The notes: generated by a model from the sequence alone, not told the origin. Positions 27,688 to 38,031 are shown, counted from the stretch's first letter. The stretch is 64,000 bases of DNA from Segetibacter sp. 3557_3 (GCF_004354985.1 NZ_SMSK01000004.1:124001-188000), one strand, 5' to 3'. Made by a program: numbers and translations.

Positions 27688-28383
27688 ATGCTTGATATTG
27701 AGACCGTTCCATGTGTGTCGAGCTACGAAAATCTGGCACCTGAATGGAAGGAGCTATTTTTCGACAAGGTTTCAAAAACTATGCCCGAAACGGAACTGAT
27801 TGATAACGTTTACAAGCAAAAAGCCGGAATTCTCGCAGAATTTGGAAGGATAGTGTGTATTTCGACAGGTTTTTTCTACAACGATGCCAACGGAAAGCTG
27901 AGCATTAAGCTCAAAAGCATTTGTTGCGACGATGAGGTAGAATTATTAAAAGCCTTCATTGAACTTGTAAACAAATTTCTTTCCAAACGGAAAAACCTCT
28001 ACTTCGCCGGCCACAATATCAGAGAGTTTGATATACCATTTATCTGTCGCCGGCTGGTGATCAACAGGGTAGCTCTACCCTCGTACTTTCAAATACAGGG
28101 AGCCAAACCATGGGAGATTAACATGCTGGATACCATGCAATGGTGGAAGTTTGGCGACTATAAAAATTATACATCTCTCCATCTGCTGGCAAACGTGCTT
28201 GGTGTACCCACGTCTAAAACCGATATGGATGGCAGTATGGTTCAGGATGTTTATTATGAAGACAATGACTTACCACGTATTGTCGACTATTGTCAGCGGG
28301 ATGTAGTGGTGGTAGCTCAAGTTATTCTGAGGTTTAAAAATCTACCGCTTGTCGACAAAGAAAATATATCCGTTGTCGATTAA
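27688..28383 (+). CDS. 3'-5' exonuclease (PolB-like DEDDy family)
   Basis: A stand-alone DnaQ-fold exonuclease of the predicted PolB-exonuclease-like type. Three motifs are visible: Exo I with Asp3 and Glu5 (MLDIETVP), Exo II around Asp115 (AGHNIREFDIPFICRR) and Exo III with Tyr201 and Asp205 (VDYCQRDVVVVAQV), so it is DEDDy. From the ATG at 27688 it has 231 residues. A TTG at 27655 would add 11 hydrophobic residues and complete the first beta strand, so that start remains possible. It probably takes part in DNA repair; it is divergent from the coiled-coil gene. Confidence 0.88.
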   Translation: MLDIETVPCVSSYENLAPEWKELFFDKVSKTMPETELIDNVYKQKAGILAEFGRIVCISTGFFYNDANGKLSIKLKSICCDDEVELLKAFIELVNKFLSKRKNLYFAGHNIREFDIPFICRRLVINRVALPSYFQIQGAKPWEINMLDTMQWWKFGDYKNYTSLHLLANVLGVPTSKTDMDGSMVQDVYYEDNDLPRIVDYCQRDVVVVAQVILRFKNLPLVDKENISVVD

Positions 28384-29010
28384 TTCGGGTAACCGGATCG
28401 ATAAGGTCGTCCGTATAACTTCAAAGACCACCACATACTGTGTATGTTGAGGAAATATTCAACAACTGCTTAGTTATTTCAGGATTTTATCGGCACCAGG
28501 TGAACACGGATTGGGTTCCGGCACGCTGGCATATGCCTGCTGTCGCGCCCACACGATTCGAGGTCACCTCGATTTTCTAAATACTTGGAGTAACAATGCT
28601 ATAGAGCATCCAGACGAGTTGACCATATAGAGTTTTACTGAGTAGGGCGATACGGAACACATCCGTCAGCTAAACACGGCGACATCTACCAGTCCTTCAT
28701 ACTGGGGGCTTAAATTATATTTTCATCATCGTTGATTGCCATGTTTCCAGGCTAGCTTACTTGTTAAACCTAAATATTTGCCGCATAGCTCCTAAAGGAA
28801 CAGTAAAAAGGTAACTCCCCTAATGATGAGAACTGCAATTGAACAAGCCGGTGTTGTTCATTGTCATCGTAGTCGTCTTATACGGACATGCTTAGGGGGC
28901 ATTTTAGCAAACACTTTGGCCTACCATTGAGATTGAATACGAGGTGAGTAATGCGGGATGGGTGTACCTCAAACTGGATAGTGTGTTATCTTGCGACCGA
29001 ATAGTACATT
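28384..29010. other. Long gene-free region before holA
   Basis: A 627-bp spacer with stops in all frames and no recognisable coding relic, RNA gene or long repeat. TTATCTTGC near 28986-28994 could be the holA -7 element. It might be decayed sequence. Confidence 0.45.
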
Positions 29011-30009
29011 ATGTCTGCAGAAGTTATCATCGAGGAATGGAAGAAGGGCGTATTTAAACCTGTTTATTGGCTGGAAGGTGAGGAGCCTTATTTTATCGAC
29101 AAAATAATGCACCATGCGGAACACAACATCCTGTCTGAAGCCGAAGCGGGTTTTAACCTGACTACTTTCTACGGACGTGATGCAGATTGGCCGGCAGTAA
29201 TAAATGCATGCCGAAGGTACCCGATGTTCGCAGAACGGCAGGTTGTATTGTTAAAAGAAGCCCAGCTGATGCGCGATGTGGATAAGCTGGAAGGTTATGT
29301 GAGCAACCCGTTGCCATCAACGGTTTTCGTTGTCAGTTATAAAGACAAGAAAATTGATGGTCGAACTGCTTTCTCAAGAACCCTTAAGAAAAAGGGGGTT
29401 ATGCTCACGACCAAGAAATTATACGAAAACCAACTCCCGGACTGGGTTCAGGGAATGGTTAAGGCAAAAGGTTACGACATTACCCAGCAAGCCTTACGGC
29501 TTTTGGTAGATAACATCGGAAATGATCTCACCCGGCTGGAAAACGAGGTTGAAAAAGTTTGGCTAAACTTAAGCGATACCCACCTGATCGATGGTGATGC
29601 GATAGAGAAATACGTTGGGATTTCAAAAGAGTTTAACGTGTTTGAGCTCCAGGATGCAGTATCGAAACGCGACCTTCCGAAAGCCATCCGTATCATTCAA
29701 TATTTCGAATCGAATCCTAAGGCTGGGCCGGTGCAAATGGTGTTGCCTACTATCTATAACTTCTTTAGTAAGTTGTACATTATCTATGGACTAGGCTCGA
29801 AAGATGAGCGCAGCGTTGCTTCCGCCCTGGGAGTCAACCCGTTTTTTGCTAAAGACTATATTGCAGCAGCCAAAAGCTATGACTATCGCGGTGTAGAAAA
29901 AGTTCTGCTGCTACTGCACGAGTATAACCTGCGGAGTATAGGGGTAAACGATGCCGGGACATCCGACGGCGACCTTATGAAAGAGATGGTGGTTAAGATG
30001 ATGGCCTGA
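29011..30009 (+). CDS. holA: DNA polymerase III subunit delta
   Basis: Clamp-loader delta subunit, which opens the sliding clamp. The 332-residue product matches the HolA family: an N-terminal AAA-like domain without a P-loop (FKPVYWLEGEEPYFIDKIM, then RYPMFAERQVVLLKEAQ), the central VFVVSYKDKKIDGRTAFSRTLKKKG and LVDNIGNDLTRLENEVEKVWL, and a C-terminal helical collar. Absence of Walker A is normal for delta. It is monocistronic, convergent with ribF. Confidence 0.93.
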   Translation: MSAEVIIEEWKKGVFKPVYWLEGEEPYFIDKIMHHAEHNILSEAEAGFNLTTFYGRDADWPAVINACRRYPMFAERQVVLLKEAQLMRDVDKLEGYVSNPLPSTVFVVSYKDKKIDGRTAFSRTLKKKGVMLTTKKLYENQLPDWVQGMVKAKGYDITQQALRLLVDNIGNDLTRLENEVEKVWLNLSDTHLIDGDAIEKYVGISKEFNVFELQDAVSKRDLPKAIRIIQYFESNPKAGPVQMVLPTIYNFFSKLYIIYGLGSKDERSVASALGVNPFFAKDYIAAAKSYDYRGVEKVLLLLHEYNLRSIGVNDAGTSDGDLMKEMVVKMMA

Positions 30010-30064
30010 GCAAAGCTTAAGTATCTTGACCTTACAAGCGCCGATCAATCTCCTTAATCGGCAT

Positions 30065-30991
30065 TCATAGTAGTGCTGATGCACTAACCTTATCCTTTGC
30101 CAGCTGTTCTTTTAATTGATCCAAACCGGTAAACTTTACTTCACCGCGTATAAATGCCTTTACAAACACTTTTACCGTTGAACCGTATATATCCTGGTTG
30201 AAGTCAAAGATATTGACCTCGATAACGCGTTTTGTTCCCCCGATAGTAGGACGTATCCCTATATTCATCATTCCCTTGTGAGCGGCGCGGTCATTTATTG
30301 AAACAGTAACGGCGTAAACCCCATTTCCGGGAATGAGTTTCTCTTCTTCTGCAATCTCCAGGTTGGCAGTGGGATAACCGATAGTGCGGCCAAGCTTGTT
30401 ACCTTCCACGACAGTGCCGGAAAAGAAATACTCGTATCCAAGTCGTTGGTTTGCGGTATCGATGTCGCTTTCCGTTAGTGCTTCGCGTACTTTTGTTGAG
30501 CTGATAATGATCTCGTTGAGCAGGCTTTCCGATATTTCCTTTACCTGGTACCCAAAGGTTTCTCCGAGTTGCTCTAACAGGTGGTAATCGCCGGAGCGCG
30601 CCTTGCCAAAACGGTGATCATAACCGATGATGATCGTATGAGGACGAAACTTTTTGACCAGGAAATTTTCTACATATTCACCAGGGGTTTGTTGCGAGAA
30701 AGCTTCGTTAAAAGGGGTAACCACAAGGTGGTTTATGCCAAGCTTATCAAGCAGGTCTATTTTCTCGTCGAGGGTAGTGAGGATCTTTACTTCCCTGCCG
30801 TTGGAAACAACTTTTCTGGGATGAGGATGAAAGGTAATTACTACAGTTTCTCCCTTTATCCGGTCCGCTTCCTGTCTTAACTGCCCGAGAATTTGTTGGT
30901 GCCCAAGATGAACACCATCGAAACTCCCGATTGTGATCACCGCATTGTTGAACATGGGTAGTTCTTCCAAATTCCTGTGTACCTGGATCAT
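30065..30991 (-). CDS. ribF: Bifunctional riboflavin kinase / FAD synthetase
   Basis: Makes FMN and then FAD from riboflavin. The N-terminal nucleotidyltransferase domain has ITIGSFDGVHLGHQQIL and IIIGYDHRFGKARSGD. The C-terminal kinase domain has GRTIGYPTANLE and GMMNIGIRPTIGGTKRVIEVNIFDF. The chosen ATG at 30991 gives 308 residues. A TTG four codons upstream belongs to the TAGCTTTG promoter element, which supports the inner start. Confidence 0.96.
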   Translation of the reverse strand: MIQVHRNLEELPMFNNAVITIGSFDGVHLGHQQILGQLRQEADRIKGETVVITFHPHPRKVVSNGREVKILTTLDEKIDLLDKLGINHLVVTPFNEAFSQQTPGEYVENFLVKKFRPHTIIIGYDHRFGKARSGDYHLLEQLGETFGYQVKEISESLLNEIIISSTKVREALTESDIDTANQRLGYEYFFSGTVVEGNKLGRTIGYPTANLEIAEEEKLIPGNGVYAVTVSINDRAAHKGMMNIGIRPTIGGTKRVIEVNIFDFNQDIYGSTVKVFVKAFIRGEVKFTGLDQLKEQLAKDKVSASALL

Positions 30992-31000
30992 AATGTCCGG

Positions 31001-31029
31001 CAAAGCTAAGTGTTTAACATTTAGGTCAA
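31001..31029 (-). promoter_or_regulatory. Predicted ribF promoter
   Basis: On the minus strand TTGACC (31029-31024) is followed by TAGCTTTG (31008-31001), an exact match to TAnnTTTG, about 18 bp apart. The -7 element ends 10 bp before the ATG, so the leader would be very short. Confidence 0.65.
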
Positions 31030-31246
31030 CCGGGCAAACACAATTCTGATAACGACGTTGCGAGCATGACCTATCAATAGAGAAATCATCCGGGGATAAT
31101 CAAGTTCTCCGTTAATAAATGTGCCTCATCATTATCGATATATATTCCCCATCGTCCAGCCGGGTGGGTTTGCCCTATAATATTGGCTGAGCACCTAAAC
31201 TTTCCGCCGTTTACCCGGAGCAAGATGCAGAGCCGGGTGCAAGCAT

Positions 31247-31254
31247 TACATTTG
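31247..31254 (+). promoter_or_regulatory. Predicted -7 element of purM
   Basis: TACATTTG matches TAnnTTTG exactly and lies 27 bp upstream of the purM ATG. No clear -33 element. Confidence 0.45.
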
Positions 31255-31281
31255 CCACATTGTTAAATCAAAACGTAGCTG

Positions 31282-32472
31282 ATGTCTTTGTATTCACAAC
31301 GGGGTGTTTCTGCTCAAAAGGAGGAGGTACATGCGGCAACCAGGAACTTAAGTACCGGGCTTTACCCGAATGCATTTTGTAAAGTGTTTGCTGATACCCT
31401 TGGTGGAGATGAGCAGATGGTGAACGTTATGCATGCCGATGGTGCAGGAACTAAAAGCATTCTTGCCTATCTCTATTGGAAAGAAACCGGAGATGTTAGC
31501 GTTTGGAAAGGTATCGCCCAGGATGCTGTTATCATGAACCTGGATGACCTCCTTTGTGTAGGTATCTATAACAATATCTTATTCTCGTCGACCATAGACC
31601 GGAATAAAGCGGTAATCCCTGCCGAAGTTTTATCGGCCGTAATTAACGGCACCCAGGAGGTATTTGAATGGTTACATAGTTTTGGCATAAACATTCACTT
31701 TCTTGGTGGCGAAACGGCTGATGTTGGGGATGTCGTTCGAACCATTGCCGTAAATGGAACCATGACTGCACGGTACCCGAAAGAAAAGCTGGTTACAAAT
31801 GATCGGATTGCACCGGGCGATGTAATCGTAGGGGTGGCAAGTTTTGGAAAAGCGCACTATGAAAGCGAATATAACAGCGGGATTGGCAGTAACGGCCTTA
31901 CAAGTGCACGACACGACGTGCTTGACAAATTTTATGCACGCGAGTATAGCGAAACGTATGCGCCCACTTTACCGCAGGAGGTGGTTTACATTGGAAAACA
32001 CCGGCTTACCGACCCAATTAGCATTCCGTCAAAATCAGGCACAATTGAGACAAACATCGGGAAGCTTATTTTAAGTCCAACCCGTACTTATGCGCCCTTT
32101 GTTAAAGCGATCCTTGAGAACAATTTCGACGACATACACGGAATGATACACTGCAGCGGTGGAGGGCAGACTAAGTGCCTGAAATACCTTCCTGCCCCAC
32201 TTAAGATTATTAAAGACAACTTGTTTTCGCCTCCAGAAATCTTTGAGCTTATCCGTGATGCCTCAAAAGCAGATTACCGCGAAATGTACCAGGTGTTTAA
32301 TATGGGGCACCGGCTCGAGGTTTTTACATCTGCCGGCTCGGCCGCCAACCTTATCAGGATCGCAAGTCTGTTCGGGCTTGAGGCTAAAGTTATAGGACGG
32401 GTAGAAGCGTCAGGAAAAAAAGAGTTACTGCTGCAGGGAGACTTTGGTGAGATCAGTTTTGAGGCACATTAA
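31282..32472 (+). CDS. purM: Phosphoribosylformylglycinamidine cyclo-ligase (AIR synthase)
   Basis: Closes FGAM to AIR in purine synthesis. The 396-residue product is the long Bacteroidota form. It has PurM-superfamily blocks: VMHADGAGTKSILAYLYWKETGD, DAVIMNLDDLLCVG (metal/ATP site), HFLGGETADVGDVV, and the C-terminal MIHCSGGGQTKCLKYLP and YQVFNMGHRLEVF. It has no PurM-PurL fusion. Not in a pur operon here. Confidence 0.94.
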   Translation: MSLYSQRGVSAQKEEVHAATRNLSTGLYPNAFCKVFADTLGGDEQMVNVMHADGAGTKSILAYLYWKETGDVSVWKGIAQDAVIMNLDDLLCVGIYNNILFSSTIDRNKAVIPAEVLSAVINGTQEVFEWLHSFGINIHFLGGETADVGDVVRTIAVNGTMTARYPKEKLVTNDRIAPGDVIVGVASFGKAHYESEYNSGIGSNGLTSARHDVLDKFYAREYSETYAPTLPQEVVYIGKHRLTDPISIPSKSGTIETNIGKLILSPTRTYAPFVKAILENNFDDIHGMIHCSGGGQTKCLKYLPAPLKIIKDNLFSPPEIFELIRDASKADYREMYQVFNMGHRLEVFTSAGSAANLIRIASLFGLEAKVIGRVEASGKKELLLQGDFGEISFEAH

Positions 32473-32573
32473 GGCTTACCAATTTCCAGATCTGACCGGA
32501 TGCTTTTTATATTTATTAACAGTCCCTTTCAGTTGTCTGGATATTAATGTTAGGTGATGCTACGTTCAAGTAA

Positions 32574-32581
32574 TATTTTTG
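32574..32581 (+). promoter_or_regulatory. Predicted -7 element of the ftsE-like gene
   Basis: TATTTTTG matches TAnnTTTG and lies 20 bp before the ATG at 32602. No -33 TTTG at proper spacing was seen. Confidence 0.4.
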
Positions 32582-32601
32582 TCTCAAGCTAAAAAACAAC
32601 T

Positions 32602-33288
32602 ATGTCAGAGCCGATCGTTTTTTTGAAAGACGTAAACATATACCAGGGAAGCAACCTTATTCTTCAGGATGTAAACATATCGGTGAATAAAGCAGAGTTT
32701 GTGTACCTGGTTGGAAAAACGGGTACGGGTAAGAGCAGCTTGTTGAAAACGCTCTATGGCGACTTGCCGCTTCGCGAAGGGGAAGGATTTGTAGCTGGCT
32801 ACGATCTGAAAAAGATGGATTGGAAAAAAGTGCCGTTCCTGCGTCGTAATCTTGGTGTTATCTTCCAGGACTTTCAATTATTAACCGACCGGAACGTACA
32901 CGAAAACCTCCGTTTTGTTTTAAAAGCCACCGGGTGGAAAGACGAAAAGCTGATCGAAGAAAAGATTAATGATGTGCTTGATAAAGTCGGCCTTCGCAGT
33001 AAGGGTTTTAAGATGCCTTTTGAGATGAGTGGGGGTGAACAACAACGGGTTGATATCGCGCGGGCACTCCTGAATTCTCCCAAACTGATACTCGCCGATG
33101 AGCCCACCGGAAATCTCGATCCCGAAACCAGCGACGAGATTATGCAACTACTGTTTCACATCGCCCGTGATTACGGAACCTCAGTGGTTATGGCTACACA
33201 CGATTATATCGTTATCAACCGCTACCCTGCCCGGATGTTGAGAACTGAGCGGGGTAAAGTATTCGATAGCGCAACAGTGCCGGCATAA
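32602..33288 (+). CDS. ftsE: FtsE-type cell-division ABC ATPase
   Basis: A 228-residue ABC ATPase. Walker [10 protein letters not shown] is at residues 38-46, the Q-loop at VIFQDFQLL, the signature [15 protein letters not shown] from 142, Walker B ILADEPTG at 163-170 and the H-loop MATHDY. It closely resembles FtsE, which with FtsX regulates peptidoglycan hydrolases at the septum. No ftsX gene is adjacent, so the assignment rests on sequence. It could be a LolD-like ATPase, but the [22 protein letters not shown] block favours FtsE. Confidence 0.85.
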   Translation: MSEPIVFLKDVNIYQGSNLILQDVNISVNKAEFVYLVGKTGTGKSSLLKTLYGDLPLREGEGFVAGYDLKKMDWKKVPFLRRNLGVIFQDFQLLTDRNVHENLRFVLKATGWKDEKLIEEKINDVLDKVGLRSKGFKMPFEMSGGEQQRVDIARALLNSPKLILADEPTGNLDPETSDEIMQLLFHIARDYGTSVVMATHDYIVINRYPARMLRTERGKVFDSATVPA

Positions 33289-33385
33289 CATTTCTCCGGG
33301 TCTGGCGAACAGCGGCATTGTTAACAAGCGAGAAAACACGCTTTATCAATACATCACACAGGTTTTCAAACAAACAATAAGTTAT

Positions 33386-33415
33386 ATAAAAACGGCTGCT
33401 CTTTGGGCAGCCGTT
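33386..33415 (-). terminator. Intrinsic terminator of the small outer-membrane barrel gene
   Basis: AACGGCTGC (33391-33399) pairs with GCAGCCGTT (33407-33415). On the minus strand the stem runs into TTTTTATAT. On the plus strand there is no T run. Confidence 0.8.
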
Positions 33416-33442
33416 CTTGTGAAGTGTGATTTGGTAAGCGGA

Positions 33443-34003
33443 TCAATTATCCAAACGTCCTCCGCCAAAAAAGAAACCTATTTTGATACCGATGTAATTG
33501 TTGCTCATTGTTCCGGACTTCCCTGCAACATTGTATTCCACTGCGGTACGAAAGTGACCGGTCTCGAGCCCGATGCGTGGTGCAAAACCAAATCTTGTTG
33601 AAGTTTCAACATCCTCAGCAGAGTTCATATTCACACCGGCGTTGCGGTAAACCCCGGCTCCTACACCAACAAAGGGGCGAACTGCATTAGTGCTAAAATA
33701 ATAGTCGTTGGTAAGCAAATAAGAAGAACTTCCTTTTACTTCGCCATTGATAAGTTCATCGTTCCCGTCTATTGAACCATGTGCAGTTAAGGCAGCTTCC
33801 ATACGTAAGCCAATCGTGAAGTTCTCGTTTAGGGCATACTTTGGTTCCATTGAAAATAGAACACCACCTTTAGTCCCGCTTCCTTTGGGGATAGCATAAC
33901 CGGCAGCAATGTCGAATTTAAAGGGTTTGAATGTCCCTTCTGTTTGCGCCCTGGCGCCAAGGATTGTGGCACATAAAAATGCCGAGAGAAGAAATTTTTT
34001 CAT
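33443..34003 (-). CDS. Small outer-membrane beta-barrel protein
   Basis: From the ATG at 34003 the product has 186 residues with a signal peptide (MKKFLLSAFLCATILGARAQ). Alternating amphipathic strands (FKFDIAAGYAIPKG, NFTIGLRMEAALTAH, FVGVGAGVYRNAG) and an ending GIKIGFFFGGGRLDN fit a porin-like 8-strand barrel of the OmpW/outer membrane beta-barrel class. The frame is open upstream to 34063 but adds a non-signal stretch. Function is unknown. Confidence 0.83.
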   Translation of the reverse strand: MKKFLLSAFLCATILGARAQTEGTFKPFKFDIAAGYAIPKGSGTKGGVLFSMEPKYALNENFTIGLRMEAALTAHGSIDGNDELINGEVKGSSSYLLTNDYYFSTNAVRPFVGVGAGVYRNAGVNMNSAEDVETSTRFGFAPRIGLETGHFRTAVEYNVAGKSGTMSNNYIGIKIGFFFGGGRLDN

Positions 34004-34434
34004 GTTTTTCAGGTTTGGGTTTAGTCGATGTAGAGACGACGCATCCAAAACGAAAACAAACATGCGGTATTGTGAAGGGGGTTAATTATTAAAAGCGGGT
34101 TTGATTAAACATAACTAAAAAGCAATTGAGTCTAGGCCGTATATATGACGGCGGTAAAAATTTATCACAACAATTTGCTTGGGCCTATCGGTGCTCAATT
34201 AATACATGAATTCAATTTTATGTCAGTTCGCGCAAGCGGCTTGAATGGTTCGGTTTGCCCAATAATAAAATCGGGTACAATCCCCCGTCCGAACGTAGTT
34301 CATACGGGCGGGCGCCCCGCTGAAGCCGTTCGGACGGGAGTACCACCGCCATTCAATTAGCGGCACGGCACAATGGTTTTCAATTGAGATAGGGCAGCTG
34401 GATTTCGGGAAAACTTCTCAACTAAAATCATTTA
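34004..34434. other. Spacer containing palindromic repeat R5
   Basis: A 431-bp AT-rich spacer between two minus-strand genes. The only structure seen is the GC-rich palindromic repeat at 34274-34338. The short plus-strand open frame across it is not a credible gene. Confidence 0.5.
34274..34338 (-). repeat. Copy R5 of the dispersed repeat: GC-rich palindrome
   Basis: A perfect 12-bp inverted repeat, CCCGTCCGAACG (34284-34295) with CGTTCGGACGGG (34327-34338), spaced by 31 bp. Its left 44 nt (34274-34317) matches 61247-61290 in reverse complement with one mismatch. It is far richer in G and C than its surroundings. Confidence 0.8.
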
Positions 34435-35565
34435 TTAAGACCCTTCATTCCAGATAAATCCGGCCATCATTTTTGCACTTTGTTGATTATCCCAGCCCGA
34501 GTCCAAAATACTTTTCCTCGCTTCTACATCGTCCGGGGTAAAATCCATTGAATATACTTCACTCACCAGGTTCCTGAAGTCTTCGGCCGATGAGCCGATA
34601 AAGCAAACATCGGCTAAATTGGTCCCTAGCAAACCTGCGTCATTGGCGATGCAATGCCTGCCGTTGTATAGTGCATTGTACAATTTAAGTTTCACCCCGG
34701 TTGCATTAAAAGAAGGTAGTACGTTGATGTGTGCTTTCTGAATCATATCCTGCATTTCAGTTTCGCTTGGATCGGCTACAAGGCAGGTATGGGGCAGTTG
34801 GTTGGCCGCAACCTCGAGTTTTTTGGATGGGCTTTTTCCGGCAACAACAAAAGGGACCTCTACTTCGCTAAAAACATTTTCAAGCAACCAAATGGCCGCT
34901 TTTTCATTTTCATCAACAGAAAGGTTGCCATGGTACAAGCAGAAGCTACCTTTACCAGGGATGCTTGTTACCTGCCAGGGTGGTAGAAAGAGGGGTATAT
35001 ATTCGATTTGTTTATAACCGAGTTTCTCATATTCGATTGTATCGGCCGTTGATACCGGCCAGAACCTGGCAGCAGAAGCAACTTTCTTTTCATATTGAAG
35101 CAGTTGTTTGCTCTCCCAGTTATAATAGAACCGCTTTAGAAAAGTAGTTGTTGTATTGGCCAGGTGTGCATAGTAGGTATGCTCTACATTGTGAAGTCGA
35201 ACAAAGCATCTGCGACCTGAAAAACGACTGTCGGTTAGCAGGCCGGTACAGTGAATGCCCTCCATGAGGATCGGGTGGTTATCCTGCAGCAACCTTTTAA
35301 AAAGTTGCGGATTATTCCGGCTCGATACGATGTAAGGCAGTTGAAGATCAACCCCTCTGATGCCCGTATTTCTTTTATAATAATGAACGGTTTCGCAATA
35401 CTTACCCAATTCAGGTTGTTCGCCCCTCCCGTATTCGAAACAGTGAAGGTGTATTTTCACCCCGATGCTTTGCAACGCGGGGAGTTTGTAAAAGAGATCA
35501 AATACCCCCCCATAGTCCACAGGATAGGGTACGTCCAGAGAAACAATATGAAGAACCTTTTCCAA
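34435..35565 (-). CDS. Glycosyltransferase, GT-B fold (GT1/GT4-like)
   Basis: A 376-residue cytosolic sugar transferase. The N-terminal Rossmann-like half starts VLHIVSLDVPYPVDYGGVFDLFYKLPAL; the C-terminal half has the typical GT-B pattern (FCLYHGNLSVDENEKAAIWLL, then AHINVLPSFNATGVKLKLYNALYNGRHCIAND). The start codon is TTG at 35565, with an in-frame stop a few codons upstream and no better choice. The acceptor is unknown; cell-surface polysaccharide synthesis is likely. Confidence 0.85.
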   Translation of the reverse strand: MEKVLHIVSLDVPYPVDYGGVFDLFYKLPALQSIGVKIHLHCFEYGRGEQPELGKYCETVHYYKRNTGIRGVDLQLPYIVSSRNNPQLFKRLLQDNHPILMEGIHCTGLLTDSRFSGRRCFVRLHNVEHTYYAHLANTTTTFLKRFYYNWESKQLLQYEKKVASAARFWPVSTADTIEYEKLGYKQIEYIPLFLPPWQVTSIPGKGSFCLYHGNLSVDENEKAAIWLLENVFSEVEVPFVVAGKSPSKKLEVAANQLPHTCLVADPSETEMQDMIQKAHINVLPSFNATGVKLKLYNALYNGRHCIANDAGLLGTNLADVCFIGSSAEDFRNLVSEVYSMDFTPDDVEARKSILDSGWDNQQSAKMMAGFIWNEGS

Positions 35566-35972
35566 ATGACATTCTTTTAATTAAGCCAATCTATACCTCA
35601 ACAATTCAATTACGCTCCAGGTCCAAAAATGAAAGAATAGGTTATTCGCTTTCAACCTTGCCCGCACTTAAATTTCACAAGCATTCTTAAGGAAAGCCGC
35701 CTGTCACCAACCAAACGGATTGATTGGTACATGTTACAGTTACACATCTAAGGAAATTAGGTTCACTCAGTTTGAAAATTGAGAGGCTTTCCAAAAAGTG
35801 TTGCTTCAAAAACCGCATTAACCTGGTATGTAAGACAAAGCTTTTTTTTAAAGTTGCCCTTTAGCCCGAACTTCAGTGGAGTTTGCAATGCCATACCTTC
35901 CACAGCAGCCCTCCAAATATGAAAAAGGGCCGCCTGGTGAGGCAGCCCTTTACTATTTTTTGCTATACGTCC
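35566..35972. other. Gene-free spacer with catalase terminator
   Basis: A 407-bp spacer upstream of the glycosyltransferase and downstream of catalase. Apart from the terminator at 35924-35951 nothing recognisable is present. Confidence 0.5.
35924..35951 (-). terminator. Intrinsic terminator of the catalase gene
   Basis: An interrupted stem: AAAGGGC (from 35924) pairs with GCCCTTT, with an inner GCCT/AGGC pair and a GGTG loop. On the minus strand a run of T follows. Confidence 0.75.
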
Positions 35973-37613
35973 CTAGTATGGCCTTGCTTCCTGGGAAAGC
36001 TCTTCCGCTTTCTCCACCGCTTTTTCGTCTTTGAGTTCGTTATTCGTAGCAGCACTTTGATGTTGTGCCGCTTCCCTCAAACCGTCTGCAACGCGTTGTC
36101 CGTATTCCGGATCGCACTTCGTAAACAATTCAATCATCTTATCCTGAATATGTTTTTGCGCAGGGGCAAGGGCACTAACCAGGTTGGAAATCAGGTCATC
36201 TCTTTCCCAAGGCTCATGTTGGCGGTAACGCTCACCAGCTTGCTGAAAGTCATTCGTCTTTTCGATTTTCTGACGAACAAGGTTGGCGTCGTAATGAGGA
36301 GTATGGTCCTTTCCTCTTTTTGGCGCCTCTTTAAGGCCGTTCATCGATGATGGCTCGTAATTAACATGTGGATTTTGGCCTTCCGCATGATCGACCCTGA
36401 ACGTCATCTGACCATCGCGCTGGTTGGTTGCAACCTGTTTTTTAGGAGCGTTAATGGGCAGTTGCAGGTAGTTGGTACCGATGCGATAACGTTGCGTGTC
36501 AGAATAAGAAAAAGTTCTGCCCTGCAACATCTTGTCATCTGAAAAGTCAAGTCCGTCCACCAGTACACCTGTACCAAAAGCAGCTTGCTCCACCTCTGCA
36601 AAATAGTTCTCGGGATTTTTGTTCAGTACCATTTTACCCACCGGCAAAAATGGAAACTGATCCATTGGCCAGATCTTAGTATCATCAAGCGGATCGAAAT
36701 CCAGCTCCGGATGTTCACCATCTTCCATAATTTGAACACAAAGTTCCCAGGCAGGATAGTTTCCACTTTTTATAGCATCAAATAGATCCTGGGTAGCATG
36801 GTTGAAGTTTTTAGCCTGGATCTTTTCCGCTTCCGGCTGCGTGAGGTTTTTGATGCCTTGCAGCGGTTCCCAATGGTATTTAACCAGTACGCCATGCCCG
36901 TCTTCGTTGACCCACTTATAAGTATTTACACCTGAGCCTTGCATTTGCCGGTAATTAGCCGGTATACCCCATGGGGAAAACAGGAAGGTTATCATGTGCA
37001 TTGCTTCAGGCGTATTGCTGATAAAGTCAAATATGCGCTCAGCATCCTGCCGGTTGGTCACCGGGTCGGGCTTGAATGCATGAACCAGGTCAGGAAACTT
37101 CATCGCGTCGCGAATAAAAAACACTTTCAGGTTGTTACCTACCAGATCCCAGTTTCCATCTTCCGTATAAAACTTTGTTGCAAAGCCACGCGGATCACGT
37201 AAGGTTTCAGGCGAATGTCCGCCATGGATAACTGATGAAAATCGTACGAAAACCGGTGTTTGTTTACCTTTTTGTTGAAAAAGTTTTGCACGGGTATATT
37301 TAGCGATGGGTTGATCACCAACTGTACCATAAGCCTCGAAGTAGCCATGCGCACCTGCACCGCGTCCGTGCACCACACGCTCAGGGATCCTCTCGCGGTC
37401 GAAGTGGGTAATCTTTTCCAGAAACTGGTAGTTCTCCAGGGTAGTTGGACCTCTTCTGCCTACAGTGCGGACATTCTGATTGTCTGTAATCGGGTGACCC
37501 TGCCGGGTTGTGAGTGTATTAGAGCCCTGGCCGTTGCCGTTACGCTCTGCATGATGTCCATTGGAAGCACCATTAGTGGGTTGCTGACCCTGTACATTTT
37601 CCTCCTGGTTCAT
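35973..37613 (-). CDS. katA: Catalase (monofunctional, heme)
   Basis: Breaks down hydrogen peroxide. The 546-residue product has the active-site His82 in the [13 protein letters not shown] block, the distal NWDLVGNN segment around 154-161, and the proximal heme ligand Tyr370 in [14 protein letters not shown]. Length and motifs fit clade-3 small-subunit catalases. The first 45 residues are a low-complexity Asn/Gln/Gly-rich extension without a signal peptide, and the last 40 are charged. It has its own terminator. Confidence 0.96.
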   Translation of the reverse strand: MNQEENVQGQQPTNGASNGHHAERNGNGQGSNTLTTRQGHPITDNQNVRTVGRRGPTTLENYQFLEKITHFDRERIPERVVHGRGAGAHGYFEAYGTVGDQPIAKYTRAKLFQQKGKQTPVFVRFSSVIHGGHSPETLRDPRGFATKFYTEDGNWDLVGNNLKVFFIRDAMKFPDLVHAFKPDPVTNRQDAERIFDFISNTPEAMHMITFLFSPWGIPANYRQMQGSGVNTYKWVNEDGHGVLVKYHWEPLQGIKNLTQPEAEKIQAKNFNHATQDLFDAIKSGNYPAWELCVQIMEDGEHPELDFDPLDDTKIWPMDQFPFLPVGKMVLNKNPENYFAEVEQAAFGTGVLVDGLDFSDDKMLQGRTFSYSDTQRYRIGTNYLQLPINAPKKQVATNQRDGQMTFRVDHAEGQNPHVNYEPSSMNGLKEAPKRGKDHTPHYDANLVRQKIEKTNDFQQAGERYRQHEPWERDDLISNLVSALAPAQKHIQDKMIELFTKCDPEYGQRVADGLREAAQHQSAATNNELKDEKAVEKAEELSQEARPY

Positions 37614-38031
37614 TATGAGTATTTTAGTAGTGAATAATTTTTGTGGATCGTAAAAATCGGGCAGTAAAGTTAAACATGAAAGGCGGAAATATGTTTACGA
37701 TTTGAGGCAATACTTTCTGCTTTGAAAGGCAACAGTGATCATAGAGCCTATTTCTAAGTGCATTTTTATTAAGGTTCCTAAAGGTGCTTCAAGATAATTT
37801 TGCCGGAGACTTGTTGCGGAAATCAGACGGGTTTTCAGTAAATTTAAACAAGGCAGGAAGCGCGTAGCTATTCGTTGTGCATACAGGGCTTTAATCGAAT
37901 AAGTTGAACGCCTTAACAGGGTACTGAGGTCAATGGTATGGAATTTATACTTCCAGCAGCATAGTCTCTTCGCAAGTTCTTTTTTGGCCCTGAACTAACC
38001 GCCTGCGAAACAACGGCAAATAACATATACA
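37614..38031. other. Divergent spacer between katA and the hemolysin III gene
   Basis: A 418-bp AT-rich region that must contain both promoters. No exact TTTG / TAnnTTTG pair was found by eye, and no ORF or repeat. Confidence 0.4.
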
